From: Paroedura picta
Lineage: Eukaryota; Chordata; Lepidosauria; Squamata; Gekkonidae
DNA length: 64,000 bases
Direction: 5' to 3'
NCBI RefSeq assembly: GCF_049243985.1
Contig: NC_135381.1
Coordinates: forward strand, 20,199,345 to 20,263,344
The notes under the pieces are model-generated. The model saw only the letters and a list, made by a program, of their open reading frames with translations. It did no database searches and had not been told where the DNA came from. Numbering within the stretch: the first letter of the stretch is position 1; each line of letters opens with the position of its first letter. Positions 53,743 through 64,000 of the stretch are shown here, piece after piece. Made by a program: the position numbers and the translations under genes.

Positions 53743-54749
53743 ACAGGTGGGCTGTAGTGCCACCTGTATGCATCTGAACTGCAATTTCGTCACTCTGCAG
53801 TTCCAACTTTTCTTTGCAAAAAGCTCTACCCCTAGGAAGAAGAAATCCACCACACCCAAGAGCGTTTATCATACTTGTCTTGGCTACTCAGCTGTCAAAG
53901 TTGACAACACTGAGGGCTTATGAGAGGGTTTGTGTTGCCTTCTTTCTACTGACTTGGCCTGACTACTAATTGCTTTCAGGAGAGGGTTGGCTCCCTATCA
54001 AGGATACTCTTGAGAGTGTAAATTAGAGGGGGCCACATCCTTTTTCAAGCACTACTTGGGTGCTTTCAATGGCACTCAACTGGCCACTGGTCAGAAGAAG
54101 AAAGCTGAGTTTGCTCTGATCAAGCCCCTCTTATGGAGGCCGTACTTCCCAACAGGCCTGCCTGGTACCACCTTCTCCCATTTTCATCAGTGTAGCACAG
54201 TGGATGACAATTTAAACTCAGCTGTTTATTTAATGCAGCTGCAGCTGCTACAGGGAAAGATGCTTCAAATAGGCAACAAGAATGAATGTACAGGGTCAGC
54301 CTCAGACAGAGTCTTTAATTTAAAAAGCCCCTGCCAAAAGTATTTCCTCCCCTAAAGCCAGCATTAGTTTGGATTTTTTTAATGGAAATGGTCCAGATAA
54401 ATATTTCAAATATAATGCTTGGCTGTCTAGTTTACATTGAATTTAATAATTCCTGCTCTTTATAGAATTAGAATGGCTTATTCCAATGGAAATCAAACAA
54501 ATATTTAGAGTACATTGTTTCAGCTAGCTATTTTCAAGCCAACACAGACTATTCAAAAGAAAAGGGGAGTAGAGTTTTTAAACTATAAAACCGTTCAGAA
54601 TTGTGTTCGGAAAACAGTAGTTAGACTGACCAAAATTCACACACCAATTTTGCTGGCTCTTTTGTGTTATCCATCCAGGAGAAAGTGGTTGGTCTTTAGT
54701 GCTGGGACAAAAAGCACATTGTAGTTTTGGGACATAATGCATGTACGGT
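53743..54749. other. Intergenic, unassigned
   Basis: Nothing recognised. Confidence 0.45.
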
Positions 54750-54862
54750 TGCCAGCCCAAGGTCACCCAGCTGGCTGCATGTGGAGGATCAAGGAATCAC
54801 ACATGGTTCACCAGGTTAGAAGTCCCCTCATTTAACCACAATACCAAGCTGGCTCTCTGATG
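54750..54862 (-). repeat. tRNA-derived SINE (family A), 5' head, minus
   Basis: CCCAAGGTCACCCAGCTGGC through ACCACAATACCAAGCTGGCT; only the tRNA-like head and early body remain. Confidence 0.82.
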
Positions 54863-54881
54863 CAGTGTGACTGTGAGCCAA

Positions 54882-55400
54882 ACACAGGCTGATTCTGCAT
54901 AGGCCCAGAGCGCACCCATATGCAGGCAGGGCAAGTCCCTGTTTCCACATGATGTTGCCGCCAGACTGCTATTCGCCCAGACTTGGTGCAGATTAGGCTC
55001 CACATGCTCTGGGCTAAGGGAACACAGAAATTTCCTGCGAGGGCCACCAGGGCCTGCCCCACGGCAGTCCGGTGTGGACAGGGAAGAGCCTGGCCTTCTT
55101 GGCCTGGGTCCTCTCTGTCCTACAATAGTTCAGAGGGAGCAAACAATGCCCCAGTTAGCTTTGTGGCACTACGCTGCAGAGTAGACCGGGGCATTTATTT
55201 TCCCATTGCAGGAAGGTGGGATTGCCTGCAAAATAAAGATCCCCACAGAGCGGAACTAAGCTACTGCTGTTTTGTTTCCCAAGGGGACACATTTCAGCGG
55301 CACACCACGTGTTTGGACACAGACTCCCGTGGAGCATGCTGCTCTACTGCAATCCACCGGCGGTGGCCCAATGCAGCTGCCGTCATGTGGAACCAGCCAC
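54882..55400. repeat. GC-rich block, possible non-autonomous DNA transposon
   Basis: Left end GGCTGATTCTGCATAGG and right end, reversed, GGCTGGTTCCACATGACGG look like weak inverted termini. The interior is GC-richer than its surroundings and holds a 151-codon open frame (54983-55438) with no recognisable domain. Confidence 0.4.
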
Positions 55401-56209
55401 AGAGATACATTAATATTAAGAGCTTGCAAATGAAATAAGATTGATATATGGAAAATCAAATGAAATGTGAAAGGAAATTCATGGTCTCCACAAAAATGTG
55501 CTGTTTCAGTTTGGGGAAAACAAATTGCAAGATGGAATTCTTCTTCATGGTTTTCATAGTCTTGAAAAACCTTGGGTCATGGACAGTTGAGTGATGGTAT
55601 CTTTCAGCCCATCAAATTTTATTGATAACTGCATCTACACTTTGGAAACCACAAACTCTGTACCGTCCTGGAAAACTGCTATGTACCGTTATGTTCGCAA
55701 TTCTCTTTTTAAAGTCAGCTTTCAATCCTATGAATGTATCTATTATTATTATAGGAAAATAATCAGAAACAAGGAAGTAGGTTAGAAAATATGGAACTAA
55801 AACATGGAACTAAAAACTGAAGATTAACATTGGGCTTCCAGCTTAGGCTTTCTTCCTTATATAGTTGCACAAAGCTCAAAATAAGGCAGATGTACAATGC
55901 CATCATATGCAGATTTACTTCACTCCAAGTTCACTGGTTTCTGTGGGTAAGTTTGGACTGTAGTAATTTTGCATAGGATTGCTATGTCAGCCAGACCATG
56001 AGTTTGTCTGACCTCTGTTCTTGTTTCTGTCACTGGAGGCTTAGAAATATGAGTAATCAAAGATTTAATGGGCATTTATTAATTAATAAAGGTGTCATGT
56101 ATGTCTGAGGGGTTTTGTACTTTTTGTGGAGTTTGGACTTCTTTAGCTCCTATACTTTTGGGGAGTGACTGGAGAAAGCAAAGATGAGTGTTGTGTTGGT
56201 TGTGCTCTA
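55401..56209. other. Intergenic, unassigned
   Basis: AT-rich; nothing recognised. Confidence 0.5.
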
Positions 56210-56765
56210 AGACAAAGCCAAGTTTAAGGCCATATGTGGTCTGGGCCCAGTGTACCTGAGGGGCTGCCTCACTGCCTTCACCCCCCAAAGAACTCTACAC
56301 TCCACCACCACCAACTGGCTGGTGATCCCTGGCTCCACAGAAGTTTGTCTGACCTCAATCAGGACCAGAGTTTTCTCTGTCTTGGCCCGTACCTGGTGGA
56401 ATGAGCTCCCAAAGGAGATCAGGGCCCTGCCAGAGGTAGAACATTTCTGTAGGGTCTTCTGTAGGGAGCTCTTTCGCCAGGCTTTTGGTTGAGGCCGACC
56501 GAACCAACAGCATCTACTGGGCCCCCAGAAAATCACTACTCATATACTGAACCCCTAACCAATCTACCTCTGGAATCAGAGTTAGCAATGTTGTCACCAA
56601 TAGTACTGTTATATGGTATTGTTATATGGAAATGTTATAGAAACTGTTTTCAGTGAATGAAATCACTTTTACTATTGTTTTTACTTGATGTTATGACATA
56701 CACTGTACTCATCCCTCTGTTCTATGTATACCACCTTGAAAGGCAGCATAAAAATATAATGAATA
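56210..56765 (+). repeat. CR1/L2-like LINE 3' end
   Basis: GPVYLRGCLTAF, LVIPGSTEVCLTSIRTRVFS, WWNELPKEIRALPEV and LFRQAFG appear in one frame, the C-terminus of the family's ORF2. The 3' tail ends AAGGCAGCATAAAAATATAA. Best preserved C-terminus in the window, but only about 90 codons. Confidence 0.85.
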
Positions 56766-56821
56766 GTCATGTTTAAGCACTGTGGAACCTAATCTCTTAC
56801 TACTATAAGATCTAGCAAAAG

Positions 56822-56965
56822 GCCAGCTCATAGGGCTGTCCTGACCCAGCAGTAATATCAGGGCTCCCTCAGCCTCACCTCCCTCACAGGGTGTTGCTGG
56901 CAGGTGCTCATGGGAATTACAGTTCATGAACATCTGGAGGACCACAGGTTGACTACCCCTGAACT
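56822..56965. repeat. SINE-A scrap joined to palindromic hAT-like half
   Basis: 56822-56892 has CAGTAATATCAGGGCTCCCT CAGCCTCACC (family A). 56893-56965 has CTCATGGGAATTACAGTTCA TGAACATCTGGAGG ... TTGACTACCCCTG. Confidence 0.75.
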
Positions 56966-57679
56966 AGATTATAAGAAAAGGCCTGGGGGCACAATAAATC
57001 ACCTGTTTTGCATGCACAAGGCCTCACATTTAATCTCTGGCATCTCCTGTAAAAAGATATTTAAGAGCAGGTGCTGGGAAAGGTTTTTTTTCTACCTGAG
57101 GCTTCAGAAAGATGTGGTGGCAAAGGGCAGACAGCCCTGAAATGAATTGATCAGTGGTCCTACTCAATGTCTGGCATCTTCATGTGTTCTTAGGATACTT
57201 CACTGGGAGGCCAGCTGTCTAGAGCTGCTGTTTTCCTATTACTGTGCTGAAACCACTCCACACAGTTGCCCAGCAATGTTCTGTTTCAAAGCAAACATGT
57301 AATGTTTGCTCATAATCTTGCATAAACATCCATTGGATATATAAAATGCTTGTTGAGAATCAATAAAATGGAGAAGTGGTAAATGTCCCTCGTTTCATTC
57401 TCTTTGGTCATTATGGACTTCTCTGTTGGCTGACATGATTCAGCAGACTTCCTTCCTTTTCCCAGGAGGCACATGAGGGCGAGGAAGAGAGACAGCCATA
57501 AAAGGCAGTTGGGTTGGAGCTGCTGAAAGACAAGACTTTGCAGAAAGCATCCCAGTACGTTGTGGGTAGGCTTGCGCTATAGCTCCCTTCTCTCTTCCCC
57601 TAATTCAACTGCCCCCTCTTCGTAGGCATCTCCCGCCTGCCCACTACCATCAATAATATTTGTTGTTGTTATTGTTGTT
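56966..57679. other. Intergenic, unassigned
   Basis: Ends in a (TTG/TTA)n tract near 57660-57690. Confidence 0.5.
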
Positions 57680-58284
57680 ATTATTATTATGTGATTTATT
57701 CCCTGCCACTCCCGAAGAAGGCTTGTGGTGGGTTACAATGGTGCATCTCAAAAAACCCAGATAAAACCCCATTAAAAACAGGACATCCAACAATAAACTA
57801 AAAAACCACAGATGGCAAATCCTAACCCAACCCTCCTACCAATATTCAATCATGTGGGCTAGGAGGGGGCCATTGATGTTACATGGCCCAGTGCTAGAAA
57901 ACAATAGTACTAGCACTCGAAGGGGCACCCAGAGGGGACCCAAAGTGGGGCAATGATCTTCCGCACTGCCTTGGCCTCAACTATAGACCCAGATGAAGAG
58001 CTCTATCTTGCAGGCCCTGTGGAATGAAGAGAGCTCCCGCGGGGCCCGCAACTCACCTGGGAGCTCATTCCATCAGATCAGAACCAGGACCGAAAAGGCC
58101 CTGGCCCTGGTTGAGGCCAGGTATGCTTCTCTAGGGCTGGGAATCACCAACAAGTCAGTACCTGCAGAGCACAAGGCCCTGGGGGGGGGGCATAGGGTGA
58201 CAGGCGGTCCCTCAGATATTTGGGGCCCAGACTGTGAAGGGCCTTTAAGGTTAAAACCAAAACCTTGAACCTGCTCCGGGTAGT
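57680..58284 (-). repeat. CR1/L2-like LINE, 3' region, minus
   Basis: Reversed, it carries the ORF2 end (EAYLASTRARAFSVL, PQISEGPPVTL) and a long 3' UTR running to (TAA)n at 57680. Broken frames. Confidence 0.8.
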
Positions 58285-58530
58285 AAATCCAAAAGAAATT
58301 CCATCTAAACATCCAGAAGAAGTTCCTGACAAAGCAGTTTCTCAGTGGAACAAGCTTCCTCAGGAGGTGGTGGGTTCTCCATCTGACAGAGAGGCTGATT
58401 CTGTGAAGGTTCAAGGAGGTGGTAGGTTACAGTGGATGAGCGATAGGGTTGTGAGGGTCCTGCATAGTGCAGAGGGTTGGACCAGATGACCCTGGAGGCC
58501 CCTTCCAACTCTATGATTCTGTGTTTCTAT
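58285..58530 (+). repeat. CR1 LINE 3' end
   Basis: CATCCAGAAGAAGTTCCTGA, AGTGGAACAAGCTTCCTCAG GAGG, AGAGGGTTGGACCAGATGAC CC and TTCCAACTCTATGATTCTG: the classic CR1 3' end with its ATTCT-type tail. Confidence 0.9.
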
Positions 58531-59650
58531 GAGGAGGCACAATCACACTACTGCCAACTCCCTTGTGGAGTTCCATAAGGGGAGGTCCTCTCCCTGACAT
58601 TATTTAACATCTTTATGCACCCTCTCGTCCAGCAAGTTCAGAGCTTTGGGCTTGGGTATCAACAATACGTGGATGACACCCAGCTCTATCTCTTGATGGA
58701 TGATCAGCCAGATGCCCCTCTAATCACATTGGTCCAGTGGTGGTGATGGAATGGCTTAAAGCAAGCCATCTCAAACTGAACCCTTCAAAGATGGATGTCC
58801 TTTGGATGGGTAGGAAAAGTCCAGATCAGGAAGTGCATCTACCCAGGGTTACTGCACACTCAGCTAGGATCTTTGATTCCTCCTTAACAAAGGATGCTAA
58901 AGTCGTACACATACCTTTACCAGGCTAGGCTACTAGTGTCCTACCTGGCCCCAGAGCAGCTAGCCACTGTGATCCATGCAACAATCATCTCAAGGTTTGA
59001 TTACTGTACCTCGCTCTATGTGGGCTTCCTTGAAACTGCTCTGGAAACTGAAGCTGGTGCAAAATGTGGCTGCCCAGGTTCTCACACGGGATGGCATGGA
59101 AAGCCCACATCAGACCAGTGCTGCAACAGCCACATTGGCTGCTGGTTGAATTCTGGATCCAATTCAAGGTTTGAGTTTTAGCCTTTAAGGCCTGGGCCCT
59201 GCATATTGCAGTCTGGGCCCTGCATACTGGAGGGACGGCTTCTCTGAATACATTCCCCAGAGAGCTCTTCAGATCAGTTATGGATCCCTGGCCCTAAGGA
59301 AACCCATGTGGTCTCAACCACAGCAGGGCCTTCTCAGCCCTGGGTCCAGCCTGGTGGAACAAGCTCCCAGAAGAGTTTAATCAACATTAAGAGGCTAATT
59401 AACAAGGTTACATCTAAATCTCAGGACTGCCTCCCCCCTCCGATCCAATTTAAAATCTAGTTGGCTGCGAGATACTACTGCTTCTGCTTATGTGACAGTG
59501 ATAATTGTGGTTTTAAACTGAACTATTTTAAATTACCTTAATTTTTAGATTTGTTAAATGTATTAGTTTTATTGAATTTTATATCGTATATTTAAAATCA
59601 CCATGAGATGATACTACTAAGGGGGGTATATAAATCTACAAACAAATAAG
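58531..59650 (+). repeat. CR1/L2-like LINE, reverse transcriptase C-terminal half
   Basis: Broken frames give LFNIFMHPLVQQ, YQQYVDDTQLYLLMDD, MEWLKASHLKLNPSKMDVLW and SRFDYCTSLYVGF, then the tail GGGGGGTATATAAATCTAC. YVDD is the reverse transcriptase active-site box. Many stops, so inactive. Longest LINE piece in the window. Confidence 0.88.
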
Positions 59651-60100
59651 CACCTAAACAACTTGGTCCCATACATTCTGTCTTATCCTCCCTTCTTTTT
59701 AGAGCTCTGGTTGAGCTGACAGTAAGGCAAGCCATTAGCAAACCCACATCCTCCAGTTCGTTTCCCCTTATCTGCATCTCATCACCTTTGAGACATTTCT
59801 TGAGTTACAAGTTGTGGGAGGTGACAAGTTAACAGCTTATCAAATTCAAGTGTGGTTGAATCTGCTATCTAGCTGCACACCCCCTCATAAGTCTACGGAA
59901 TTTGAGGATCATATCTAAAAGAAAGAGACATTCTCCATTCTGTAGGAAAGAAACTTTGCTGAAGGAGGATTCTAGCAATGAAAATGACAGAACACGTGCT
60001 TTGTTGAAGATAATAATTACTGAAGGATTTCTGAGTTTCCACAAGAGTTCTGGGTCTTATTGTTGTATGATTCTTTTGATTCTGAACTCATAGGTTAGAT
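59651..60100. other. Intergenic, unassigned
   Basis: Nothing recognised. Confidence 0.45.
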
Positions 60101-60450
60101 CAGTGATGGCAAACCTTTTAGAGACCGAGTGCCCAAAATGCAACCCCAAACCCACTTATTTGTCTCAAAGTGCCAACATGGCAATTTAACCTGAATACTG
60201 AGATTTTATTTTAGAAAAAACAACTCACATATTAACATCTTTTGTCTGTTCATTGGGCTGTTTTTAGGTTTTGTTCCCTCCTCTCTCTTTTCACATCTTT
60301 CCCTTCCTTCCCTTCTTTCTTCCCCTTCGATCCACTGAGGGGAGGCGGGGAGGCCAGGGGTGTGTGTGGGCAGTGATGTATGTGGTCTCCAGTGGGGTCT
60401 GGCCCGGCTCTGCTCTCCCTGGGCTCTGTTCAGCGCAGCCTTCCCTAAAA
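60101..60450. repeat. hAT-like DNA transposon remnant
   Basis: CAGTGATGGCAAACCTTTTA GAGACCGAGTGCCCAAAATG, AAAGTGCCAACATGGCAATT and a GC-rich interior. The first 130 bases match a widespread amniote hAT family as I recall it. Right end approximate. Confidence 0.7.
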
Positions 60451-61339
60451 ACCTATCAAAAAGAATTGCAGACAAAGGAAGTAGGTCAAAGATCCACCAC
60501 CTGGCTGACTACCAATACGGCCTCCCCGTAACCCTCCTGGGTATGGCATCCATCACACGGAGGAAGCCTTGGAGTCCTGACCCATCAGACCATGCAGGAT
60601 TCACCCAGTTTAGAGGAGCAGTCACTTCAAGGCTGGGGTCTCAGCCTGGGGCCAACTGCACAGTGTGCTGGACCCGCTATCACCAAACTCAGCGTGGCTA
60701 TGAGCTGATCGGCCAGATCTCCTGCATCTGGCCACTGGTCATCCAAGGTGCAGAGCTGTGAGTTAGCCTGAGCACACTTGGCAGCCATTGGAGTAGCAGC
60801 TGGTGTGGATGACCAACAGCCCACCAAGGACCAGCGACCCACCAAGGATGTGGTTGGCAGAACTTTACCTAGTAAGGCCACCAAAAAGTTCAGAGTGGAA
60901 CTGAACTGTAGAGGAGTGAGAAGAGAACTATGATGGGGATACAGGGGAAGATTGGGCTATGGGGGGGGGGGGGAGATGCAAGGAAGCCTAAAAAAGAGCA
61001 TATCATAGTAGTAAGTTCAGGAGGAGGAACTCGGGAGGATGGGGACTGTGGAAATTCCCAAGAGGGACTTGGGGGTTGGGGAGGCTGTGAAAAAGACTGA
61101 AGAGGGACTAAACACAGGTCAGGCCTCTATTACAGGCTGAGTTGGCTCCTCCTCCAACCTTGCTGAACCAACACTATCCAGACAGGAAACAAGTGTGAAA
61201 AAAATTAAGTGAATAAAATGTGCAAGCACAATAAACCCTGGCATACCACACCCTCAAGCAAAAGCAGATACCGCTATATGGAGGGAGGAAGAGGTCCAGG
61301 GAGGTGGGAGAAGATCCAGGGAGGGAAGTGGAAGAGAGG
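60451..61339. other. GC-richer block of unknown nature
   Basis: 60470-60890 is CpG-containing and open in several frames but shows no known domain; 13-G run at 60961-60973. Could be the interior of an unrecognised repeat. Confidence 0.35.
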
Positions 61340-61660
61340 AACCATGACAAACCTACACCAAGTTAAGCTTCTAGCACCCTACCTGACTCAGGAAACCTAG
61401 CCACAGTGATCGTGCAGATGAAGAGCTGAGCCACAGTGCAGTCAATAACAACACAGCTGTAGAGTTATAAAGTCACAATTTTCTACTATTAAATGTTAAA
61501 TGTTCTGTTTTCACAAATTATACCGTTAGTAATATTATACATTTTAATTCATGATGTTTTCCTTGTATTGTATCACAAACTTCAAAGTAAACAACCATGA
61601 TCCACGAGAGAGGATGTTATATAAATCAAATCAAATAAAAATAAATGAAAAAACACTACT
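61340..61660 (+). repeat. LINE 3' fragment (CR1/L2-like)
   Basis: AAGCTTCTAGCACCCTACCT GACTCAGGA resembles the LLAPYLTQE part of the protein. The tail CAACCATGATCCACGAGAGA GGATGTTATATAAATCAAAT is LINE-like. Confidence 0.6.
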
Positions 61661-62749
61661 AGGAGTTTTTCAGTGTCCTGAAAAATATCGGCCTCTGTTT
61701 TGCTCTATTTAATCTGTGAAGCTCCTGCGACATATTTCAGATCAGCCAAGCATTCAACACATGGCCTTAGGCTCCCCTGCCCCCCACCAGCCTTTCAATC
61801 TGTAACATGGGCATAATAGTAAGGATAACGATAAGGATAACGATAACAATAATAGCCCACTTTACAAAATCATTGCAATACTTAGGTGATATGTGTAAAA
61901 ATTATATTATATACTGCTATGTTTTCAGCCTGGCTTTTATTTTAATTTCATTATTTCTTCTGTTCAGATGTTCTTCCGTGTGTGTGTATGGGGGGGAGTT
62001 TTGTTCCTATTTTTGTTATAAGATTTTGTGCAGTTTTTGAAATTATGTTGCTGCTCTTTAAAGATTGTGTTGTTCACTTTTTTATTTGTATTCTGTACTT
62101 GACTTTAATCTGTTTGTTTTTGTGTGTTGCGTGATACATCAGTCTGGGCAGCAGTCATAAATAATATAAACCACTATATGAATACTAAGTGTTATCTTAT
62201 TTTTCTGTTATTTTGTTTAGTGAAGACAAGAAAAAAAACTCTTTCTCCCCTCCTCCACTTGATACTCAAGTCCCTCTTGGCAATATTTCCTTCCTGCGCT
62301 TTCTTTTCAGTCAGTGTTGTGGGTACATTCAGCCTCAGAATAGAGACAAACAAGCTAGTTTAGGCGGCTAGGTCTTGGCCCTGAAGATCCCAAGCCTGGA
62401 GCCCCTGAAAGACTCTAACTGAGCGTTTCCGCACTAGGGATATCTTTCGGATTTGCATTTTTAAAGGGTGGAGCTTTTTGTTCAGCTCCGCACTGAAATT
62501 TTCCATTTTGGGGGTAGAACCAAATTGCCTCCTCACTTGCCCCACAACAAACAAATCCCCAGAAAAACTTGTCATTTTTTAAAGCAGGGTCTAATGGGGT
62601 CTAGTTCAGGGTTGCTGAATGCAAACATCTGTGAAATCAGTTCCCCCCCCCTGTGCCTGCCATTTTGAGTTGTTTTGGAATGTCCCTTTCCTCATCACTG
62701 TCCTCTCTACCCCTCCCCCTCCCCCCTCCTTTTTGAAAAATCTACCTTT
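61661..62749. other. Intergenic, mostly unassigned
   Basis: Small GATAAC repeat at 61820-61850. GAGCGTTTCCGCACTAGGGA at about 62421 may be a DNA-element terminus. Confidence 0.4.
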
Positions 62750-63125
62750 TAAAAAAAGGTTCCTGCTTGCACATTTGTTTTCTTTGTGCCCCTTAATCCC
62801 ATCATTCTGCACTGTTGATCACCTCCCCTTTTCCTCCCAAAGTGTCCTGAATGTAAGTTTTAAAAACCTAGTTATAACATTATAACATCATCACACTGCT
62901 GTGTAGGACTGCAAGACTGCTTTTTTTAAAGGGGGGTGATCAAGTTAAAACAGTTTCTGAGTAAAAAGAAGAAGTCTTGCAATGCTACACAGCAATGTTA
63001 TGATATTATAATGTTATCACTTTTTTAGGGGAAGGAGGGAGGTGATCAAGGTTATGAAATGGTGGGATTAAGAGGAGTAACAAAAACAAAGGTGCAGGCA
63101 GGTATCGTTTTGCTAAAAAAAACTT
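62750..63125. mobile_element. Foldback (MITE-like) element, about 160-bp arms
   Basis: The left arm 62750-62917 is mirrored by the right arm 62973-63125. TTAATCCCATCATTCTG, TTGATCACCTCCCC, ATAACATTATAACATCAT and GCTGTGTAGGACTGCAAGAC all have reversed partners in order, with scattered changes. Loop about 55 bases; no coding. Confidence 0.85.
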
Positions 63126-63159
63126 TTAAAAATGAACAAAGCATGTCTCATGGTTGGTT

Positions 63160-63530
63160 ACAACAATAAAACAACAATAAAAGCCCATATAAAAATAAAC
63201 CAATATTAAAGCCCACAATAATCTGGCAGCAAGCTAAAAACTCTACCTTCCACCCCATACCAAGCCTCCCACCCAAAGCCTCAGAAGTTTAGGACTAATT
63301 AAAAATTAAATAGATGTAGCTAAATCCAGGGGCCCCTGGATTTTCCTTGCTCTGGCCTCAACCAAAGACCTGGCAGAAGAGCTCTGTCTTGCAGGCTCTG
63401 CAGAACTAAGGAAGTTTCTTCAGGGCCTCAGTTTTTCCCATGAGGCTCGGGCCAGGAGTAAAAAGGCCCTGGTTCTTGTTGAGGCCAGGCAACCCATCTG
63501 TGGACCGGGAACCACCAACAAATAATGGTC
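63160..63530 (-). repeat. CR1/L2-like LINE, 3' region, minus
   Basis: CTCTGGCCTCAACCAAAGAC, CAGAAGAGCTCTGTCTTGCA and AAAAGGCCCTGGTTCTTGTT repeat the reversed ORF2 end seen at 23525 and 57680. Confidence 0.8.
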
Positions 63531-63810
63531 TAGGGGAGAGAGACATGCCCTTTGACACATCAGACGCAGCAAAACAGCTAAAAAAAAAAGCTTTTTTTCT
63601 TTCACATCTCTGCAGTAACACTGAAATGGTCCCAGTGCACCCCAGCAAATATTCCTGCATCTCTGATGCACAAGCAAAACCTGTCAACACTCAGTGTGCT
63701 CTCTGCCCTATAGTGATCACCATGGAATGGGAACAACAGTGACCGGCACAGTCCATATTGCATAAAATTACATCTTTGTAACTGTTCAAATTCTAGCACC
63801 CAAGATGGAG

Positions 63811-63849
<39 letters not shown>

Positions 63850-64000
63850 GGTACTGACAGTCTCCCTGGAGGCGGGCCTTCCAAAGAGGCTGCAAACCTC
63901 TTGCCCAGAGCCCAGTATTTGCTGGCATGACTACAACATCGTCTAGCATGATCTATTGTTTGTCTGTTTTAAGATGCAGTGCCAAGCATATAAATAAATG
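63531..64000. other. Right edge, intergenic
   Basis: No gene recognised. Contains a (TC)n microsatellite at 63817-63846. Confidence 0.5.

Noticed and set aside
58737-59181. Open frames with YVDD-type and SRFDYC motifs that could look like a gene
   Set aside because: They are pieces of a dead CR1/L2-like LINE reverse transcriptase with many breaks.
1-64000. Endogenous retrovirus or other LTR element
   Set aside because: No paired long terminal repeats or gag/pol/env-like frames recognised.
1-64000. CRISPR arrays, operons or bacterial features
   Set aside because: The sequence is vertebrate; regular repeats are microsatellites or transposable elements.

Overview
The window is vertebrate nuclear DNA, most probably from a squamate reptile (a lizard). 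It carries spliced genes with GT-AG introns, two CpG islands and many repeats. The repeats include SINEs whose core matches the Sauria SINE (tRNA-type head, BovB-type tail), a second tRNA-derived SINE family, a 5S-rRNA-like SINE, RTE-BovB and CR1/L2-like LINE pieces, and numerous short hAT-like or foldback DNA elements. I recognised no endogenous retrovirus.

Left half (1-22.7 kb): the minus-strand gene LRCH2 (leucine-rich repeats and calponin homology domain containing 2). Fourteen coding exons were read, with start codon at 22683-22681 and the last visible exon at 1298-1414. They join in phase to 624 codons: a Gly/Pro/Ser-rich N-terminus, about eight leucine-rich repeats and the charged middle region. 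The C-terminal CH-domain exons lie beyond the left edge.

Centre (22.7-27.6 kb): a head-to-head intergenic stretch of about 4.9 kb, with a CpG-island promoter at each end and repeats between.

Right of centre (27.6-37.25 kb): a plus-strand, nine-exon gene for a UAP56-interacting factor (UIF/FYTTD1)-like mRNA export adaptor of 294 residues. It has an N-terminal UAP56-binding motif (IDLSLDDII), an Arg-rich middle and the conserved C-terminal block PKGVPLRF...LTLNERF. It occupies the position, relative to LRCH2, that LUZP4 holds on human Xq23. LUZP4 is a fast-evolving UIF relative in mammals. Human 3q29 carries the paralogous neighbours FYTTD1 and LRCH3, so the window looks like one arm of an ancient duplicated block.

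Right part (37.3-64 kb): no coding exon recognised. It is a repeat-filled intergenic region with degraded LINEs and SINEs, MITE-like foldbacks, a near-perfect 45-bp-arm hairpin (46045-46141) and microsatellites.

The two genes are not known to share a pathway: LRCH2 is a cytoskeleton/scaffold-type LRR-CH protein, while the UIF-like protein acts in nuclear mRNA export. Their adjacency is informative about genome history rather than operon-like function. Comparisons with human proteins are from memory and were not computed.
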